From Lysobacter capsici (GTDB lineage Bacteria; Pseudomonadota; Gammaproteobacteria; Xanthomonadales; Xanthomonadaceae): 64,000 nucleotides of DNA. The notes beneath the pieces were generated by a model. That model was not told the origin of the DNA. It made no database searches and saw only the letters and a list, made by a program, of their open reading frames with translations. Positions within the stretch are counted from its first letter, which is position 1. Each line of letters starts with the position of its first letter. Below are positions 29,105-37,724 of this stretch, piece after piece. Made by a program: the position numbers and the translations under genes. The DNA lies in assembly GCF_014779555.2 (NCBI RefSeq), contig NZ_CP094357.1, positions 4,836,001 through 4,900,000 on the forward strand, read 5' to 3'.

Positions 29105-29635
29105 GTGCCGCGACGTCTGCTGGCTCGGTTCAAGGGTCCTGGCGGTAACGGGCGCGGCGACGGCCCGCTGCCGCCGCTCGCGCTGACCCCCGAACTCGTC
29201 GCGGCGGCCATCGAGGTGTTCGGCCAGGGCGAACGCCCGGACAACGCGATCGAAGCCGACATGCTCGCGCTGGCTGGGCATCCGCTGACCGCGCGCCGGT
29301 TGGTCGACGTGATCCCCGAGGCCTTCGGCCTAGTGCTGGTCGCGCATATACCAAGCTGCGCCGGCATGGAGATGGCGCAGACGTTTTCGGCGCGAAGCGC
29401 CGACGGCGAATGGCGCTCGATTCCAAGCGAACGCGAACCGTTGTTCGCTTTGGCCGCGACCACGGCGATGCGCATGTACCACGACGGCCCGCGCGATCGT
29501 TTTCGCGCCATCGCCACCCGCGCGTCGACCGTCAATGCGGTCAGCCAGGCGCTCGATCAGGTCGACTCGCTCGAAGGCGCGTCGATGGCCGGACCGGCGT
29601 TCAATGGCATTCCGGCCGAACTCTATTCGGCGTGA
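29105..29635 (+). CDS. Uncharacterised protein downstream of valS, 176 aa
   Basis: Not recognised. The frame begins with GTG 7 nt after the valS stop, so it is probably translated from the same message. The product is soluble, with a basic Gly-rich N-terminus (FKGPGGNGRGDG), a helical segment (LTPELVAAAIEVFGQ) and a conserved-looking centre (RLVDVIPEAFGLVLVAHIP). Codon use looks like the neighbours, and no frame on the other strand is better. It could be a conserved hypothetical of the family. Confidence 0.6.
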   Translation: MPRRLLARFKGPGGNGRGDGPLPPLALTPELVAAAIEVFGQGERPDNAIEADMLALAGHPLTARRLVDVIPEAFGLVLVAHIPSCAGMEMAQTFSARSADGEWRSIPSEREPLFALAATTAMRMYHDGPRDRFRAIATRASTVNAVSQALDQVDSLEGASMAGPAFNGIPAELYSA

Positions 29636-29663
29636 CGGGCACGGAGGCATCCAACGCGACGGA

Positions 29664-29686
29664 TACCGATTCCCGATTCCCGGACT
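29664..29686 (-). repeat. Short (GGGAATC)n repeat next to the ankB stop
   Basis: Two to three GATTCCC units in plus orientation, ending 1-2 bp from the stop codon of the ankyrin gene read on the minus strand. Confidence 0.75.
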
Positions 29687-29687
29687 T

Positions 29688-30404
29688 TCAGCCGCCCCGC
29701 CCGCGACTCAACACCGCCAATCGATCCGCCAGCGCCGCATTGCGCTGCGCGCGCGCCAGCGTTTCGGCGGTGGCGCCGCTGGCATCGGTGAGGGCGAAGT
29801 CGGCCTGACGCGCGGCCAAGGCTTCGACCAGATCGGCGCGGCCGAACAAGGCCGCGAACATCGCCGCGGTCTGGCCGGCGGCGTTGCGCGCGTTCACGTC
29901 GGTGCGCGGATCGGCGAGCAAGCGCCGCGCGCTTTCGATCTCGCCCTTGAACAACGCGCCCATCAGCGCGGTATTGCCGCGCGCACTGTCGCCCAGGTTC
30001 GGCGAGGCGCCGGCTTCCAGCAACGCCCGCACCGCATCGGTCTTGCCGTAGTACGCGGCGAGGATCAACGCGGTCGAACCACGTTCGTCGCGCGCATCGA
30101 CCCGCACCCCGCGCGCCAGCAGCGACTTGAGCACGTCGACATCGCCGGCGCGGGCGGCGTCGAACAGGTAACGACTCAGGTCCTGGCTCGCGAGCGTGGA
30201 CGAATCAATCGCTGTCGCGTTATGCGCCGTGGGCGCGGCGTGGCCGTGATCGGGCTGCGACGCGGCATGCGGGTTCGCTTGCGCGTGTGCGCCAGGAGCC
30301 GCGGCTTGAGTCGGCCCCGTTGGATCGTGCGCGAATGCGGGTGCCGCGACGATCGCAAACACAAACAGCCCGCTAACCGAAAATTTCAACAGCGTGGAAT
30401 TCAT
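29688..30404 (-). CDS. ankB: Periplasmic ankyrin-repeat protein, AnkB-like catalase partner
   Basis: The 238-aa product has a signal peptide (SVSGLFVFAIVAAPAFA), a low-complexity Ala/His/Pro stretch and then four or five ankyrin repeats (for example ARDERGSTALILAAYYGKTDAVRALLEAGASPNLGD). The ATG at 30404 has GGAG 7 nt upstream. It lies just downstream of a secreted catalase, the same pairing as katB-ankB of Pseudomonas aeruginosa, where AnkB supports full KatB activity in the periplasm. Function here is inferred from that pairing. Confidence 0.82.
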   Translation of the reverse strand: MNSTLLKFSVSGLFVFAIVAAPAFAHDPTGPTQAAAPGAHAQANPHAASQPDHGHAAPTAHNATAIDSSTLASQDLSRYLFDAARAGDVDVLKSLLARGVRVDARDERGSTALILAAYYGKTDAVRALLEAGASPNLGDSARGNTALMGALFKGEIESARRLLADPRTDVNARNAAGQTAAMFAALFGRADLVEALAARQADFALTDASGATAETLARAQRNAALADRLAVLSRGRGG

Positions 30405-30449
30405 AGAAAGTCTCCAGGCGCTCGGCCATCGCGGCCGCGCCGGTACGAT

Positions 30450-30475
30450 GCGCCGCATCCCGAAGGATGCGGCGC
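30450..30475. repeat. 11-bp stem hairpin between katB and ankB
   Basis: GCGCCGCATCC-CGAA-GGATGCGGCGC forms a strong tetraloop hairpin, without a U-run on either side. Its GCCGCATCC core recurs in the hairpin at 48086-48109. It may stabilise or attenuate the katB message before ankB. Confidence 0.6.
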
Positions 30476-30573
30476 CGGGGAAGTGACGTAAGCGCGTAAG
30501 CAACGCGCGCAACCTGAAGCGATGAATCGATACGCGCGCTGCGACCGATCCTCGCGCCGGATGCCGCCAACGA

Positions 30574-32112
30574 TCATTCGCTCAACGCATCCGACAAGCT
30601 CTTCACCTTCGCCACATCGCGCTTGAGCGCCTGCGCCAGGCGCGTGCCGTAATCGGCGTCGGCCTTATGGAAGTACGAGAGCATCGTGTACATCGTGGTC
30701 TCGTCGCGCACCTGACCCAGGTCGCCGGCCAGATTCGCGATCAGACTCTTGCGTTCGTCGGCCGACAACGAGCGATAGAACTCGCCGGCCTGACGGAAGT
30801 TCAGGGTCTTGGCGATGCGCGCCTGCTGGGTCGCGCCGCTCAGCGGCAACGCGCTGTAGCGCGCGGCGTCGGACTGCGGCTTGGGCTGGATGCGCGAGGG
30901 TTCGTAGTTGACCTTGCCGGTGCGCACGCCGCTGTTGTGTTCGCCGTCCTGGTTGTTGCTGTTGACCGCGACCTTCGGCGCGTTGATCGGCAACTGATTG
31001 ACGTTGGTGCCGACGCGATACAGCTGGGTATCGGCGTAGGAGAACATGCGCCCCTGCAGCAGCCGATCCTCCGACGGCTCGATGCCCGGCACCAGATTGG
31101 CCGGCGCGAACGCGGCCTGTTCGGTTTCCTGGAAGATGTTGGCCGGGTTGCGGTCCAGGGTCATGGTGCCGACCTTGACCTCGGGCACGCCGGTCCAGAC
31201 CTTGGTCGCGTCGAGCGGGTTGAACGCGAACTGGTCGAGCTGATCGGGCTTGAGGATCTGCACGTACAGGTCCCACTTGGGGTAGTCGCCGCGCTCGATC
31301 GCTTTCATCAAGTCGTTGGACAGATGATTGAAATCGCGCCCCTGCACCGAGGCGATCTGCGCGCCGGACAGGTTGTGCTCGCCCTGGCGGCTGTCCCAGT
31401 GGAATTTGACGTAGACATAGCCGCCCTGGTCGTCGACCAGCTTGTAGGCGTGCACGCCGTTGCCGTCCATTTCGCGATAGCTGCGCGGAGTGCCGTAGTC
31501 GGAATACACCCGGGTGAGCATCTGCGTGGCTTCGGGCACGTGCGAGAAGAAATCGAACACCCGCGCCGGATCCTGCACATTGGTGTCGGGGCTGGGCTTG
31601 AGCGAATGCACCATGTCCGGAAACTTGATCGCGTCGCGGATGAAGAACACCGGCAGGTTGTTGCCGACCAGGTCCCAGTTGCCTTCGCTGGTGTAGAACT
31701 TGGTGGCGAAACCGCGCGGATCGCGCAGGGTTTCCGGCGAGTGGTTGCCGTGGATCACGGTGGAGAAGCGCACGAACACCGGCGTGGTGGTGCCGGGCTG
31801 GAACACTTTCGCGCGGGTGTATCGCGAGATGTCGCCGGTGACCACGAAGCTGCCGTGCGCGCCGGTGCCGCGCGCATGCACCACGCGCTCGGGGATGCGT
31901 TCGCGGTCGAAGCGCTGCAGCTTCTGGATCAGATGCACGTCCTGCAGCAGGACCGGGCCGTCGGCGCCGGCGGTCTGCGAGTTCTGGTTATCGCCGACCG
32001 CCGCGCCGTTGTCGCGCGTCAGGGGCGGCGCGGCCTGGGCGAAGGCGACGCCGGACAGAAGCAACTGCGCGGAAACGAAGGCCGCGATCAAACTGCGATG
32101 GGGCATGGGCAT
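30574..32112 (-). CDS. katB: Secreted (periplasmic) catalase KatB
   Basis: Small-subunit haem catalase converting hydrogen peroxide to water and oxygen. The 512-aa product has a signal peptide ending near VAFAQA. The distal His79 lies in RVVHARGTGAHG, the Asn region in the segment around NNLPVFFIRDAIKFPD, and the proximal haem Tyr in RMFSYADTQLYR. Length equals P. aeruginosa KatB, and an ankyrin gene follows, so katB is the best name. An OxyR-like site lies 74 bp upstream. ATG codons at 32112 and 32106 are both possible starts. Confidence 0.93.
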   Translation of the reverse strand: MPMPHRSLIAAFVSAQLLLSGVAFAQAAPPLTRDNGAAVGDNQNSQTAGADGPVLLQDVHLIQKLQRFDRERIPERVVHARGTGAHGSFVVTGDISRYTRAKVFQPGTTTPVFVRFSTVIHGNHSPETLRDPRGFATKFYTSEGNWDLVGNNLPVFFIRDAIKFPDMVHSLKPSPDTNVQDPARVFDFFSHVPEATQMLTRVYSDYGTPRSYREMDGNGVHAYKLVDDQGGYVYVKFHWDSRQGEHNLSGAQIASVQGRDFNHLSNDLMKAIERGDYPKWDLYVQILKPDQLDQFAFNPLDATKVWTGVPEVKVGTMTLDRNPANIFQETEQAAFAPANLVPGIEPSEDRLLQGRMFSYADTQLYRVGTNVNQLPINAPKVAVNSNNQDGEHNSGVRTGKVNYEPSRIQPKPQSDAARYSALPLSGATQQARIAKTLNFRQAGEFYRSLSADERKSLIANLAGDLGQVRDETTMYTMLSYFHKADADYGTRLAQALKRDVAKVKSLSDALSE

Positions 32113-32185
32113 GGCTCTGTGGGGACTGCGCGGCAGCGTCCTACAGGCATGCGATCGGGGAAAATCGTTTGTTTGGATGGCAGCG

Positions 32186-32200
32186 ATAGCCGTCGGCTAT
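32186..32200. promoter_or_regulatory. OxyR-like site upstream of katB
   Basis: ATAG-N7-CTAT (ATAGCCGTCGGCTAT) matches the outer tetranucleotides of the OxyR half-site and is a palindrome. A further CTAT follows at 32204-32207. Its place upstream of a catalase gene makes peroxide induction likely; binding is inferred. Confidence 0.5.
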
Positions 32201-32307
32201 TCACTATGCGTCATTGCGCGAACCCGATCACCGTTCGCATGCCATCGGCATTCACCGCGCGGATCGAAGCATGACCGCGCGCACGTTCGAGCGCGGATCG
32301 AACCGGC

Positions 32308-32799
32308 TCACTCGCTGGGCAATAGTTCGATCGCCATCACCAAAGCGTCTTCGCGTCCGCCGCGCGCCGGGTAGTAGCGCGGACGCCGCCCGATCTCGTT
32401 GAAGCCTTCGCTGTGGTACAGCGCGATCGCGCCGGGATTGGACGGCCGCACTTCCAGGAACACGCGCTCGGCGCCGCGGCCGCGCGCGACGTGCAGCAAC
32501 GCGCGCAGCAGTTTGCGGCCGAAGCCGTGGCCGTGCGCTTCGGGCGCGACGCAGACGTTGAGCACGTGCGCTTCGCCGGCGGCCAGGCTCATCAGGAAGT
32601 AGCCGACGATGCGCTCGTTTTCGGTCAACACCCAGGCCGGGTAATCGGCGCGCAGGCAGTCGCGGAAGATGCCCGGGGTCCAGGGGAATTCGTAGGCGCG
32701 AATCTCGATGGCGTGGACGAGTTCGAGATCGTCCTCGCGCATTGGCCGCAACGCGCGGGGCGCGGCGGCGGGATCGAACTGCGACGCCTGCGCGCTCAT
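32308..32799 (-). CDS. rimI: Ribosomal protein bS18-alanine N-acetyltransferase RimI
   Basis: GNAT acetyltransferase that modifies the N-terminus of ribosomal protein S18. The 163-aa product starts at ATG 32799, overlapping the holD stop as ATGA. It shows the RimI pattern: IEIRAYEFPWTPGIFRDCL, then the acetyl-CoA loop VAPEAHGHGFGRKLLRALL and the C-terminal FLEVRPSNPGAIALYHSEGFNEIGRRPRYYPA. The holD-rimI order is the same as in E. coli. Confidence 0.93.
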   Translation of the reverse strand: MSAQASQFDPAAAPRALRPMREDDLELVHAIEIRAYEFPWTPGIFRDCLRADYPAWVLTENERIVGYFLMSLAAGEAHVLNVCVAPEAHGHGFGRKLLRALLHVARGRGAERVFLEVRPSNPGAIALYHSEGFNEIGRRPRYYPARGGREDALVMAIELLPSE

Positions 32800-33221
32800 C
32801 CGCGCTGACCCGTGCGCCGCAGCGTGCGCAGTTGCGGCCACAGCGCGCGCTTGGCCGCGGGATTGCCGCGCAAGGCGGCGGCATCGAACAGCGCCAGCAC
32901 CTGCGCGTCGCCGGCGGCGCGGCGCGCGGCGCGCAGCAGGTTGCGCAGCAAAGGCGGCGTGTCGTCGCCACGGGCGGCGGCGCGCGACGCGGTTTGCGCG
33001 GGTTCGGGCGCGGCACGTTCGAGCGCGGCGGATTCAGACGCAGTGCGCTCGCGCATCGGCTGCGGCGCTCGCGCGGGCGGCTCGGCGTTGCGGGCCGCAT
33101 CGATAGGCGCGGCATTCGCCATCGGCGCCTCGGCCGGCGGCTCGCTGCCGGCCAGGCTCATCACCGTATGCCCCATCGCCTGCAGCCATTCGCGCTGCTG
33201 CGCGCTCCACAGCCCGCTCAT
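32796..33221 (-). CDS. holD: Probable DNA polymerase III psi subunit HolD
   Basis: The 141-aa product is poorly conserved overall. Its N-terminus (WSAQQREWLQAMGHTVMSL) parallels the chi-binding start of HolD, and its C-terminus (LRGNPAAKRALWPQLRTLRR) matches the E. coli psi ending LRANPTARAALWQQI. An Ala/Arg-rich linker (about 35-80) separates them. The gene overlaps both pssA and rimI by 4 nt, and holD-rimI is the E. coli order. Psi bridges chi (HolC, 25756-26181) to the clamp loader. The assignment rests on motifs and context. Confidence 0.75.
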   Translation of the reverse strand: MSGLWSAQQREWLQAMGHTVMSLAGSEPPAEAPMANAAPIDAARNAEPPARAPQPMRERTASESAALERAAPEPAQTASRAAARGDDTPPLLRNLLRAARRAAGDAQVLALFDAAALRGNPAAKRALWPQLRTLRRTGQRG

Positions 33222-34009
33222 GGCGCACCGGTCTGGCTGGGCGGCGGCGGCTCCTGCGGCGTGCGACGCATGCGGCGCCACAGCGCCTGGACCGGGCCGG
33301 ACAAGGCGTACGGCGCGAAGATCGCCAGCAACACGCGCGGCGGATCGATCGCGATCGCGACCACCACCACCACCACGATCAGCACCGCCAGGAACGGCAC
33401 CCGGTCGTTGCGCGGGCCGCTGCCCTTGAAGCTGACATAGCGCAGCCGGCTCACCATCAGCAGCCCGGCGATCACGGTCAGGGCCAGCGCGGCGTAGCGC
33501 AATCGCTCGCCGTCCAGGTCAAAGCTGTGGCAGGTCCACACGAAACTGGCGACCAGTCCGGCCGCGGCCGGGCTGGCCAGGCCGATGAACCAGCGTTTGT
33601 CGACCTGGCCGACCTGGGAATTGAAGCGCGCCAGCCGCAGCGCGGCGCAGGCGGCGTACACGAACGCGCCGACCCAGCCGATCTTGCCGGGGATCACCCC
33701 GTCGAGCTTGGTCGAGATCAGCGCCCAGTGGTACATGACCATGGCCGGCGCCAGGCCGAAGCTGATCAGGTCGGCCAGCGAGTCGTACTGGACCCCGAAT
33801 TCGCTCTGGGTGTTGGTCAGCCGGGCGACCCGGCCGTCGACGCCGTCCAGGATCGCGGCGATGAAGATCGCCATGCAGGCCTCGTCGAAACGGCCCTGGG
33901 TGGCGGCGATGATCGCGTAGAAACCGGCGAACAGGCCGCCGGTGGTGAACAAATTAGGCAGCAAATAGATGCCGCGTCCGCGCGGGCGGGGCGTGGGTTG
34001 AGGTTCCAT
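33218..34009 (-). CDS. pssA: CDP-diacylglycerol-serine O-phosphatidyltransferase PssA
   Basis: Membrane CDP-alcohol phosphotransferase making phosphatidylserine for phosphatidylethanolamine. The 263-aa product starts at ATG 34009 (MEPQPTPRPRGRGIYLLPN). The full signature is present: D55GVDGRVAR, Gly72, Asp76 and Asp80, matching D-x2-DG-x2-AR-x8-G-x3-D-x3-D. Several membrane helices follow, ending in a Pro-rich tail. This is the membrane-embedded type II enzyme, not the soluble E. coli type. First gene of pssA-holD-rimI. Confidence 0.94.
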   Translation of the reverse strand: MEPQPTPRPRGRGIYLLPNLFTTGGLFAGFYAIIAATQGRFDEACMAIFIAAILDGVDGRVARLTNTQSEFGVQYDSLADLISFGLAPAMVMYHWALISTKLDGVIPGKIGWVGAFVYAACAALRLARFNSQVGQVDKRWFIGLASPAAAGLVASFVWTCHSFDLDGERLRYAALALTVIAGLLMVSRLRYVSFKGSGPRNDRVPFLAVLIVVVVVVAIAIDPPRVLLAIFAPYALSGPVQALWRRMRRTPQEPPPPSQTGAP

Positions 34010-34119
34010 AACTGGGAAGTGTAGCGCTTGCCTGCGCCCGAGCAGGATGCTGCAATCTCGCATCCCCCGCTGTAACGTAGTTTCCGCTCGTTCCGCCTGC
34101 CCCGTTCCGGAGCCTCGTC

Positions 34120-34638
34120 ATGTCCTGCACCTCCCGTTATTCCGCCCGCCGCGCCTTGTCGGCGCTGGGCTTGCGCGCCGTCCCGACCGCTTTGCTGGTC
34201 CTGCTGGCCGCCGCGCCGGCCGCCGCCACCGAGCTGTACCAATGGAAGGACGCCAAGGGCGTCACCCATTACTCCGACTCGCCGCCGCCCGAACAGGGCC
34301 AGGCCGGGGTCAAGAACCGGGTGATCCAGAACCGCACCGGCACCCCGGCCCAGACCGCCACGGCCGCCGCGCCGAGCGAGAACGCGCAATGCACCGGCGC
34401 GCGCGCCAACCTCAAGCAACTCGAGAGCGCGGCCGCGGTCGGCATGGACAGCAACGGCGACGGCAAGGCCGACGGCGTGCTCGACGCGCAGCAGCGCGCC
34501 GCCCAGGTCGAACTCGCCAAGGCCCAGATCCGGGTCAATTGCACCGCCGCGGCTCCGGCCACGCCCGGCGCCGCCCCCGCGGCCAGTTCCTCGCCGCCGC
34601 GGCCGGCCACCACGCCGCAGAAGCAGGCGGAGAGCTGA
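34120..34638 (+). CDS. DUF4124 domain periplasmic protein
   Basis: The 172-aa product has a signal peptide (VPTALLVLLAAAPAAA) followed by the DUF4124 motif ELYQWKDAKGVTHYSDSPPPEQ, common in Xanthomonadaceae envelope proteins of unknown role. A Cys pair (ENAQCTGARA and RVNCTAA) flanks a helical region; the tail is Ala/Pro/Ser-rich. CGGAG lies about 8 nt before the ATG. Divergent from pssA, with about 110 bp between starts. Confidence 0.82.
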   Translation: MSCTSRYSARRALSALGLRAVPTALLVLLAAAPAAATELYQWKDAKGVTHYSDSPPPEQGQAGVKNRVIQNRTGTPAQTATAAAPSENAQCTGARANLKQLESAAAVGMDSNGDGKADGVLDAQQRAAQVELAKAQIRVNCTAAAPATPGAAPAASSSPPRPATTPQKQAES

Positions 34639-34640
34639 AG

Positions 34641-34672
34641 CGCCGGGAATTGGGATTGGGGATTCGGGATTG
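34641..34672 (+). repeat. GGGATT/GGGAATT variant repeat after the DUF4124 gene
   Basis: Four G-tracts spaced by four-base loops (GGGAATT, GGGATTG, GGGATTC, GGGATT). Opposed by a minus-oriented set at 34878-34911 upstream of proS. Confidence 0.75.
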
Positions 34673-34734
34673 GTCGCGGCGGGTTTCGCTGGCGACCGGT
34701 CCGGATCGATGATCTTGCAGGTTCGATGATTACG

Positions 34735-34768
34735 CGCCGGGCCGCTCGAAAGGGCGGTCCGGCGTTTT
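34735..34768 (+). terminator. Rho-independent terminator upstream of proS
   Basis: Stem CGCCGGGCCGC with GCGGTCCGGCG (one mismatch), loop of about 8 nt, then TTTTC. It would end transcripts of the DUF4124 gene. Confidence 0.75.
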
Positions 34769-34803
34769 CGTCTGGGTCAAAAGCCTAAAGAGCGAAAGCG
34801 AAT

Positions 34804-34839
34804 CCCCCCTGCCCCCCCCCTTTTCCAAAGGGGGGAAAA
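34804..34839. repeat. C-rich/G-rich hairpin repeat upstream of proS
   Basis: CCCCCCTTT-TCC-AAAGGGGGG stem preceded by a second C-tract (CCCCCCTG). Looks like another dispersed repeat type of this genome. Confidence 0.65.
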
Positions 34840-34877
34840 GCGATAGCTGCGTGGCGTGTGGCCCAGTCGCGGATCGC

Positions 34878-34911
34878 CAATCCCGAATCCCAAATCCCGA
34901 ATCCCGGCCCC
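34878..34911 (-). repeat. GGGATT-type repeat upstream of proS
   Basis: CCCGAATCCCAAATCCCGAATCCC-style units on the plus strand, the inverted partner of the copy at 34641-34672. Confidence 0.75.
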
Positions 34912-34954
34912 AACTGGCAAACTGTTCGCTTTCCCCATCCGCGAACCCCTGCCG

Positions 34955-36676
34955 ATGCGCCTGTCGCACTTCCATCTCCACACCAGCAAGGAAACCCCCG
35001 CCGAAGCCGAAATCATCAGCCACAAGCTGATGCTCAAGGCCGGCATGATCCGCAAGCTCGCCGCCGGCCTGTACACCTGGTCGCCGCTGGGCCTGCGCGT
35101 GCTGCGCAAGGTCGAGCGCGCGGTGCGCGAGGAGATGAATGCCGCGGGCGCGATCGAGGTGCTGATGCCGGCGGTGCAGCCCAAGGAGCTGTGGGAGGAA
35201 ACCGGGCGCTGGGAGAAATTCGGTGGCCAGTTGCTCAAGATCAAGGACCGCAAGGAAGCGTGGTACTGCTTCGGCCCGACCCACGAGGAGGTCATCACCG
35301 ACTTCGCCCGCAACGAACTGGCCAGCTACAAGCAGCTGCCGGTCAATTTCTATCAGATCCAGACCAAGTTCCGCGACGAGATCCGCCCGCGCTTCGGGGT
35401 GATGCGCGCGCGCGAGTTCCTGATGAAGGACGCCTACTCGTTCCACGTCACCGACGCGGACCTGGGCCGCGAATACCAGAACATGTACGACACCTACGGC
35501 CGCATCTTCACCCGCCTGGGTCTGAAGTTCCGCGCCGTGTTCGCCGACACCGGCGCGATCGGCGGCAGCGCCTCGCACGAATTCCACGTGCTCGCCGATT
35601 CGGGCGAGGACGCGATCGCGTTCTCCGACGGTTCCGATTACGCCGCCAACGTCGAGCTGGCCGAAGCGGTGTCGCCGGGCCCGCGCGCGGCCGCGGCCGA
35701 GGAACTGCGCAAGGTCGACACGCCCACCCAGAAAACCTGCGAGGACGTCGCCGCGCTGCTGGGCATCGCCCTGACCCGCACGGTCAAGTCGATCGCGATC
35801 GTCGGCAATGACGCCGACGGCAAGCCGCAGTTCGCGCTGGCCCTGATCCGCGGCGACCATGCGGTCAACGAGATCAAGCTGTCCAAGCTCGCCGGCCTGG
35901 CCGAGTATCGCCTCGCCACCGAGGCCGAGATCGTCGAACACCTCGGCGCGCAGCCGGGCTTCCTGGGTCCGGTCAAGCCGGTGAAGAACGTCCGCGTGAT
36001 CGCCGACCGCAGCGTCGCGGCGATGGCCGACTTCGTGGTCGGCGCCAACGAAAACGGCTATCACCTCGCCGGCGTCAACTGGGGCCGCGATCTGGCCGAA
36101 CCGGCCGAGGTCGCCGACATCCGCAACGCGGTCGCCGGCGATCCCTCGCCCGACGGCCAGGGCCGTCTGGGCATCGCGCGCGGGATCGAGGTCGGCCACG
36201 TGTTCCAGCTCGGCCGCAAGTACGCCGAGGCGATGAAGCTGACCGTGCTCGACGACACCGGCAAGGCCACCACCCCGGCGATGGGCTGCTACGGCATCGG
36301 CGTGTCGCGCATCGTCGCCGCGGCGATCGAGCAGAACCACGACGACGCCGGCATCGCCTGGCCCGAGGCGATGGCGCCGTGGCAGGCGGTGGTGTGCGTG
36401 ATCAATCCCAAGAACGACCCGGCCGTGGCCGAGGCCGCGCTGGCGCTGTACCAGGACCTGGTCAAGGCCGGCGTCGACGCCGCGCTCGACGACCGCGGCC
36501 TGCGTCCGGGCGCGATGTTCGCCGACATCGAGCTGATCGGCGTGCCGCACCGCGTGGTGGTGTCCGAACGCGGCCTGGCCGCGGGCAGTTTCGAATACCG
36601 CCACCGCCGCGCCAGCGAAGCGGAGAATCTCGACCGCGGCGCGGTCCTGGCCCGGATCGGCGGCCTGTCCCAGTAA
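34955..36676 (+). CDS. proS: Proline-tRNA ligase ProS
   Basis: Class II synthetase charging tRNA-Pro. The 573-aa product starts at ATG 34955 ([19 protein letters not shown]) and matches the bacterial type in length. Motif 2 region [21 protein letters not shown], the inserted editing domain (about residues 230-390, starting at the segment [11 protein letters not shown]), motif 3 ([17 protein letters not shown]) and the anticodon-binding domain ([23 protein letters not shown]) are all visible. Confidence 0.96.
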   Translation: MRLSHFHLHTSKETPAEAEIISHKLMLKAGMIRKLAAGLYTWSPLGLRVLRKVERAVREEMNAAGAIEVLMPAVQPKELWEETGRWEKFGGQLLKIKDRKEAWYCFGPTHEEVITDFARNELASYKQLPVNFYQIQTKFRDEIRPRFGVMRAREFLMKDAYSFHVTDADLGREYQNMYDTYGRIFTRLGLKFRAVFADTGAIGGSASHEFHVLADSGEDAIAFSDGSDYAANVELAEAVSPGPRAAAAEELRKVDTPTQKTCEDVAALLGIALTRTVKSIAIVGNDADGKPQFALALIRGDHAVNEIKLSKLAGLAEYRLATEAEIVEHLGAQPGFLGPVKPVKNVRVIADRSVAAMADFVVGANENGYHLAGVNWGRDLAEPAEVADIRNAVAGDPSPDGQGRLGIARGIEVGHVFQLGRKYAEAMKLTVLDDTGKATTPAMGCYGIGVSRIVAAAIEQNHDDAGIAWPEAMAPWQAVVCVINPKNDPAVAEAALALYQDLVKAGVDAALDDRGLRPGAMFADIELIGVPHRVVVSERGLAAGSFEYRHRRASEAENLDRGAVLARIGGLSQ

Positions 36677-36725
36677 ACCCGGCGGCGGTTTCGATACCGC
36701 CGGCGAACGCGGCGACGACAGGTCC

Positions 36726-36755
36726 GATTACCCCGCCCGCGGCGGCGGGGTAATC
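36726..36755. terminator. Hairpin after proS, possible terminator
   Basis: GATTACCCCGCC-CGCGGC-GGCGGGGTAATC, a perfect 12-bp stem about 50 bp past the proS stop. There is no U-run, so it may act as an mRNA 3' end stabiliser rather than a classic terminator. Confidence 0.55.
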
Positions 36756-37103
36756 GCGACGGCCCCGGATTCGCGCCGCCCCAAGCAGGTTTCGTGCCTG
36801 GTTCGAAAAACCTCGGTATATCGGCTCGATATCTCCGTCTCGCCGCTCGATAACGCGGCCTTCGATAACCCTTTTCGACAGGCCGTTTCAAACAGCGCCG
36901 GTAATCCGGCGCGCCCGATCGGCGAGTCCAAAGCGCGCCCGCCGGCCTCGCGCAATCCACTCAAACCCGCGCCGTGCAAGCCCCGGCGGCGGGTCGCGAC
37001 GCCCCGACCGCGCCTGTTTGTTTAAACCGTTTGCGCGGCCACAAATTCCCACGCGCGCGCCACTGGCTAGGGCGGTCGATATTCGTGTATATCTTCCGGC
37101 GCA

Positions 37104-37132
37104 TTTACGGCAGACTTCACTGCCTTTACTAT
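37104..37132 (+). promoter_or_regulatory. Sigma-70-type promoter of the H-NS-like gene
   Basis: TTTACG and TACTAT with an exact 17-bp spacer. The predicted start of transcription is near 37139, giving a leader of about 50 nt. Confidence 0.65.
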
Positions 37133-37187
37133 GCTGCCGCGCGCCAGGGACTGGCCGTCATTCCCGACCATACTCCCCGGAGGCTAC

Positions 37188-37571
37188 ATGTCGATCGATC
37201 TCTCCACGTTGTCCGCGAAAGAACTCGAATCCCTGATCAGCCAGGCCAAGAAGCGCAAGACCACCTTGAACAAGCGCAAGCCGCTGGCGGCCGTGCGCAA
37301 GAAAATCAGCACCCTGCTCAAGACCGAGGGTTACACCCTGGAAGAGCTGTTCGGCAACGCCGCTCCGGCGACCCGCGGACCGAAAGCCAGCAAGGCCGCC
37401 AAGGCCGCTCCGGCCGCGCGCAAGGCGCGCAAGCCGCTGGGCAAGGTCGCGCCGAAATACCAGAACCCGGCCAACACCGGCGAAACCTGGACCGGCCGCG
37501 GCAAGCAGCCGCGCTGGCTGGCCGCGTACACCGCGCAGGGCAAGAAGCTGGAAGATTTCCTGATCAAGTAA
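37188..37571 (+). CDS. H-NS family nucleoid-associated protein
   Basis: The 127-aa product starts at ATG 37188 with GGAGG upstream. The N-terminal helical oligomerisation part (LSTLSAKELESLISQAKKRKTT) is followed by an Ala/Lys-rich linker (KASKAAKAAPAARKARK) and the C-terminal DNA-binding motif around TWTGRGKQPRWL. It is therefore probably a xenogeneic-silencing or nucleoid protein of the Xanthomonadaceae H-NS type. It has its own promoter and terminator. Confidence 0.88.
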   Translation: MSIDLSTLSAKELESLISQAKKRKTTLNKRKPLAAVRKKISTLLKTEGYTLEELFGNAAPATRGPKASKAAKAAPAARKARKPLGKVAPKYQNPANTGETWTGRGKQPRWLAAYTAQGKKLEDFLIK

Positions 37572-37600
37572 CGGGACTAAAAAGTAAAATCCCCCGAAAC

Positions 37601-37625
37601 CGCCGGCCTTAAGCCGGCGTTTTCA
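37601..37625 (+). terminator. Rho-independent terminator of the H-NS-like gene
   Basis: CGCCGGC-CTTAA-GCCGGCG followed by TTTTC, 30 nt past the stop codon. Confidence 0.88.
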
Positions 37626-37632
37626 TTAGGGC

Positions 37633-37661
37633 CGGGATTGGGGATTAGGGATTAGGGATTC
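37633..37661 (+). repeat. GGGATT-type quadruplex repeat
   Basis: Four G-tracts with four-base loops (GGGATTG, GGGATTA, GGGATTA, GGGATTC) right after the terminator and before the 3' end of the exporter gene. Confidence 0.75.
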
Positions 37662-37724
37662 GCAAAAACCAAGTCAAACGCAAAAGCCCAAAAAGCCGCG
37701 ATCGCTTTTACCAATCCGCGCCCC

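Larger units (their letters stand above)
36677..37187. promoter_or_regulatory. Intergenic region upstream of the H-NS-like gene
   Basis: 511 bp without a gene. Two hairpins follow proS: CGGCGGT-TTCGAT-ACCGCCG (about 36682-36702) and a 12-bp stem at 36726-36755. From about 36810 the DNA is AT-richer than its surroundings with repeated CGATA steps (TCGATATC, CGATAAC), as expected for a curved, H-NS-bound control region. A promoter candidate is listed at 37104-37132. Confidence 0.55.

Noticed and set aside
34730-36604. A 624-codon minus-strand frame over proS
   Set aside because: Antisense shadow of proS with no motif.
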